This document shows positions 5,355-7,126 of a stretch of 7,126 nucleotides of DNA, in pieces. Made by a program: the position numbers and the translations under genes. Positions within the stretch are counted from its first letter, which is position 1; every line of letters starts with the position of its first letter. Under the pieces are notes generated by a model. The model did no database searches, was not told the origin of the DNA, and was given only the letters and a program-made list of their open reading frames with translations. This DNA is from an uncultured Elusimicrobium sp. (lineage in GTDB: Bacteria; Elusimicrobiota; Elusimicrobia; Elusimicrobiales; Elusimicrobiaceae), in the NCBI GenBank assembly GCA_946061795.1, contig CAMGSK010000075.1, positions 1-7,126 on the forward strand, given 5' to 3'.

Positions 5355-6629
5355 ATGACATCGGCCATTGTATTTATCGGGGTGACGTTGTTTTTGGGAC
5401 AAGTGTTTTCTTCTCTGTTTGAGAAAACGCGGCTGCCGGACGTATTGCCTTTGATGTTGCTGGGTATGGTGATGGGCCCCATCTCCGGCTGGGTGCAGCC
5501 GGAAGAGTTCGGCCAGTTCGGGCGTATTTTTACTACGCTGGCATTGATTGTGGTGCTGTTCCGCAGCGGGGTGGAGTTCCGCCTTTTGTCTTTGCGCGGG
5601 GCCATGGGGCAAGGTTTCTTGCTTACTACGGCGGCTTTTGCGCTGATTACATTGGCGCTGGCTTGGCTGGCGCATATACTGCTGGGGGTAAACCGGCTTT
5701 ACGGACTGATTATCGGGGCCATTGTAGCGGATAATTCCACCGCCGTTATTACACCGCTTGTGTCCAAGTTGAACATCGCGCGGAAAACAAAAGCCATTTT
5801 GTTTTTGGAAGCCAACGTGACGGGGGTGTACTCCATTGTGGTGGCTATGGCGCTTCTGGGCGTGGCCGCCAAGGGAGGAGAGCTGTCTTCTTATGCGGTG
5901 GGAATGAGCCTGCTGCGCTCTTTCGGCATCGGGGTCGGGCTGAGCGCGGTGGCGGGATTTTTTTGGATGAGAATTTTGAACCGGGTGCGCGATTTGGAAA
6001 ACGCGGTCTCTTTGACGTTTGCGTTTGTGTTGCTGGTTTATGGGCTCAGCGAGTATGCCGGCGGCGACGGCGCCATTGCCACGCTGGTGTTCGGCACGGT
6101 GGCCGGAAATTTGCGTTTGATTAAAAAACTGTGGCTGAAAAAATTAAATTTCCAAGCGATTGCTTTAAATCAGGGAGAAAAAAGCTTTTTCGCGGAAGTG
6201 GAATTTATTTTCAAAACATTGTTCTTTGTTTACATGGGCATGAGCATGCGTTTGGGAAGATGGGATTTGGCCTTGTTGGGGCTGGCATTTTGTGCGGTCA
6301 AACTGTTGGTGCGCGTTCCGTGCGTAAACTGGTGTACGGGCAAATCCATTACGCGCGGGGATTGCTCCGTCATGCTGGCCATGTGCCCCAACGGGCTGGT
6401 CAGCGCGGTGTTGGCGGCCATTATCGCCCAACAGCTGCCTGAGGAAGGAGCTGTGATTCAAGACGTCATTTATTCGGTAATTTTCTTCAGCGTTCTTTTG
6501 TCCGGGTTCATGGCGTTCCGTCTGGAAAAGGGAGGACTGCAGTGGATCGGGCGGGTGTTTTTTGCCCGTCATGCGCAACCTGCCGGATCGGAAAAAAACG
6601 GTTCTCAAACGGAAAGTCAGGGCCTGTAA
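5355..6629 (+). CDS. Cation:proton antiporter, CPA1/NhaP-like, with atypical ion-site residues
   Basis: This is a predicted inner-membrane Na+(K+)/H+ exchanger of 424 residues, the usual length, with about 12 hydrophobic segments. The N-terminus (GQVFSSLFEKTRLPDVLPLMLLG, read at 15-37) is typical of the family's first two helices. Conserved landmarks are GAIVADNSTAVITPL (121-135), FLEANVTGVYSIV (150-162), EFIFKTLFFVYMGM (283-296) and MCPNGLVSAVLA (343-354). At these sites most relatives carry T-D or T-S, then N-D or T-D, then R-G. Here they read D126-N127, T156-G157 and N346-G347, although Glu152 is kept. No Shine-Dalgarno sequence precedes the ATG, but the hydrophobic N-terminus begins exactly there. 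The last 30 residues are hydrophilic. The end overlaps the convergent pgeF gene by 13 bases. Antiporter family is clear; ion choice and activity are not. Confidence 0.88.
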   Translation: MTSAIVFIGVTLFLGQVFSSLFEKTRLPDVLPLMLLGMVMGPISGWVQPEEFGQFGRIFTTLALIVVLFRSGVEFRLLSLRGAMGQGFLLTTAAFALITLALAWLAHILLGVNRLYGLIIGAIVADNSTAVITPLVSKLNIARKTKAILFLEANVTGVYSIVVAMALLGVAAKGGELSSYAVGMSLLRSFGIGVGLSAVAGFFWMRILNRVRDLENAVSLTFAFVLLVYGLSEYAGGDGAIATLVFGTVAGNLRLIKKLWLKKLNFQAIALNQGEKSFFAEVEFIFKTLFFVYMGMSMRLGRWDLALLGLAFCAVKLLVRVPCVNWCTGKSITRGDCSVMLAMCPNGLVSAVLAAIIAQQLPEEGAVIQDVIYSVIFFSVLLSGFMAFRLEKGGLQWIGRVFFARHAQPAGSEKNGSQTESQGL

Positions 6630-7126
6630 ACAAAAGTCAGCAGTGCGTCTTCGGTATGGTCCCGCCGGAAGGAAAAGAAGTTGGCTTTGTCGCCGCAGGT
6701 ACAGTAATAAGGCGTTTTGATGTCGTTTTCTTCCAGACCGCACCCGCATAGCTGGCGTTTAATTTCTTGGTTTAAATCCACAAACAGTTTGCCGTTTTTA
6801 TGCAGTACGGCGTAGGGGAATTGTTCCGCCACGTCCTGTTGCACCTCAAAACAGCAGCTTTGAATGTGCGGGCCCGCCCAGGCCGATAAAGGCCCTTGCG
6901 CTCCGCATTCTTTCATGCGCAAGGCCGTTTTGGCCGGCAGTCCGGCGGCCACTCCTCTCCATCCGCAGTGAGCCACTCCCACCACTTGGGCGCGTGCGTC
7001 CCATAAAATGAGCGGCACACAATCCGCCGTCAGTATAGCCGCGCCGAAGCCGCTTCCTTTTAACACCCAGCCGTCCGCTTCTTGCAAAGGAGCCTGCGCG
7101 ATAGTTTGCGCTTCTTGGCCGGAAAA
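6617..7126 (-). CDS. pgeF: Peptidoglycan editing factor / laccase-domain protein PgeF (YfiH), 5' end outside window
   Basis: This cytoplasmic zinc protein of the multicopper-polyphenol-oxidase-like (DUF152) family is known in E. coli to prevent misincorporation of L-Ser into peptidoglycan precursors; relatives act on purine nucleosides. The frame is open to base 7126, so 169 C-terminal residues are seen; the TTG at 7085-7087 is internal, since family-like sequence continues upstream. ILTADCVPLIL carries a zinc-binding cysteine and AHCGWRGVAAG a zinc-binding histidine. GPHIQSCCFEV and the C-terminal YYCTCGDKANFFSFRRDH are further family signatures. The first zinc histidine, in the upstream Q-x-HG motif, should lie just outside the window. 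It is convergent with the antiporter, and the two coding ends overlap by 13 bp with no terminator between them. Confidence 0.93.
   Translation of the reverse strand, partial: FSGQEAQTIAQAPLQEADGWVLKGSGFGAAILTADCVPLILWDARAQVVGVAHCGWRGVAAGLPAKTALRMKECGAQGPLSAWAGPHIQSCCFEVQQDVAEQFPYAVLHKNGKLFVDLNQEIKRQLCGCGLEENDIKTPYYCTCGDKANFFSFRRDHTEDALLTFVYRP

Noticed and set aside
6165..6749. 194-codon minus-strand frame across the antiporter 3' half
   Set aside because: Arginine- and glutamine-rich antisense of a membrane protein that also crosses the pgeF coding end; a shadow frame.

Overview
The window looks like ordinary bacterial chromosome with an accessory gene at its left edge. Coding density is high, there are several intrinsic terminators, a tRNA with encoded CCA, and mixed use of Shine-Dalgarno and apparently leaderless starts. 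The oxygen-labile type of iron-sulfur serine dehydratase and a small nitroreductase would suit an anaerobe or facultative anaerobe. I cannot place the phylum from sequence alone; a gut-type Elusimicrobiota-like bacterium is only a guess.

Layout, left to right. Bases 1-1830 (+) carry the C-terminal two thirds or so of a type I restriction endonuclease motor subunit (HsdR, EcoEI-like), cut by the window edge and ended by a good intrinsic terminator. This part is clearly more AT-rich than the rest. Bases 1831-2324 contain no protein gene. They hold the hsdR terminator, two tandem terminators and a tRNA-His(GTG) on the minus strand, a good sigma70-type promoter for that tRNA, and a very strong hairpin after the nitroreductase gene. 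Bases 2325-4060 (-) form a two-gene operon: single-chain L-serine dehydratase (sdaA), then a nitroreductase-family protein, joined by an ATGA stop/start overlap.

Divergent from sdaA, bases 4100-5254 (+) hold two adjacent MntP-family genes. The first is a canonical manganese exporter. The second is a diverged paralogue that keeps the first-repeat aspartate but has glutamine at the equivalent second-repeat site. The pair ends at a strong terminator (5276-5315). Bases 5355-6629 (+) encode a monovalent cation:proton antiporter of the CPA1/NhaP-like class with unusual residues at the usual ion-binding motifs. It meets, tail to tail with a 13-bp overlap, a 5'-truncated PgeF/YfiH (laccase-domain) gene on the minus strand.

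The core theme is ion homeostasis (Mn efflux, Na/K-H exchange) beside serine catabolism, with a restriction-modification gene beyond the 3' end of the tRNA. No wholly new system is evident. The best leads are the asymmetric MntP pair, the antiporter active-site changes, the serine dehydratase lacking the C-terminal cysteine tail, and two membrane-protein genes whose -10 elements sit almost on their start codons.
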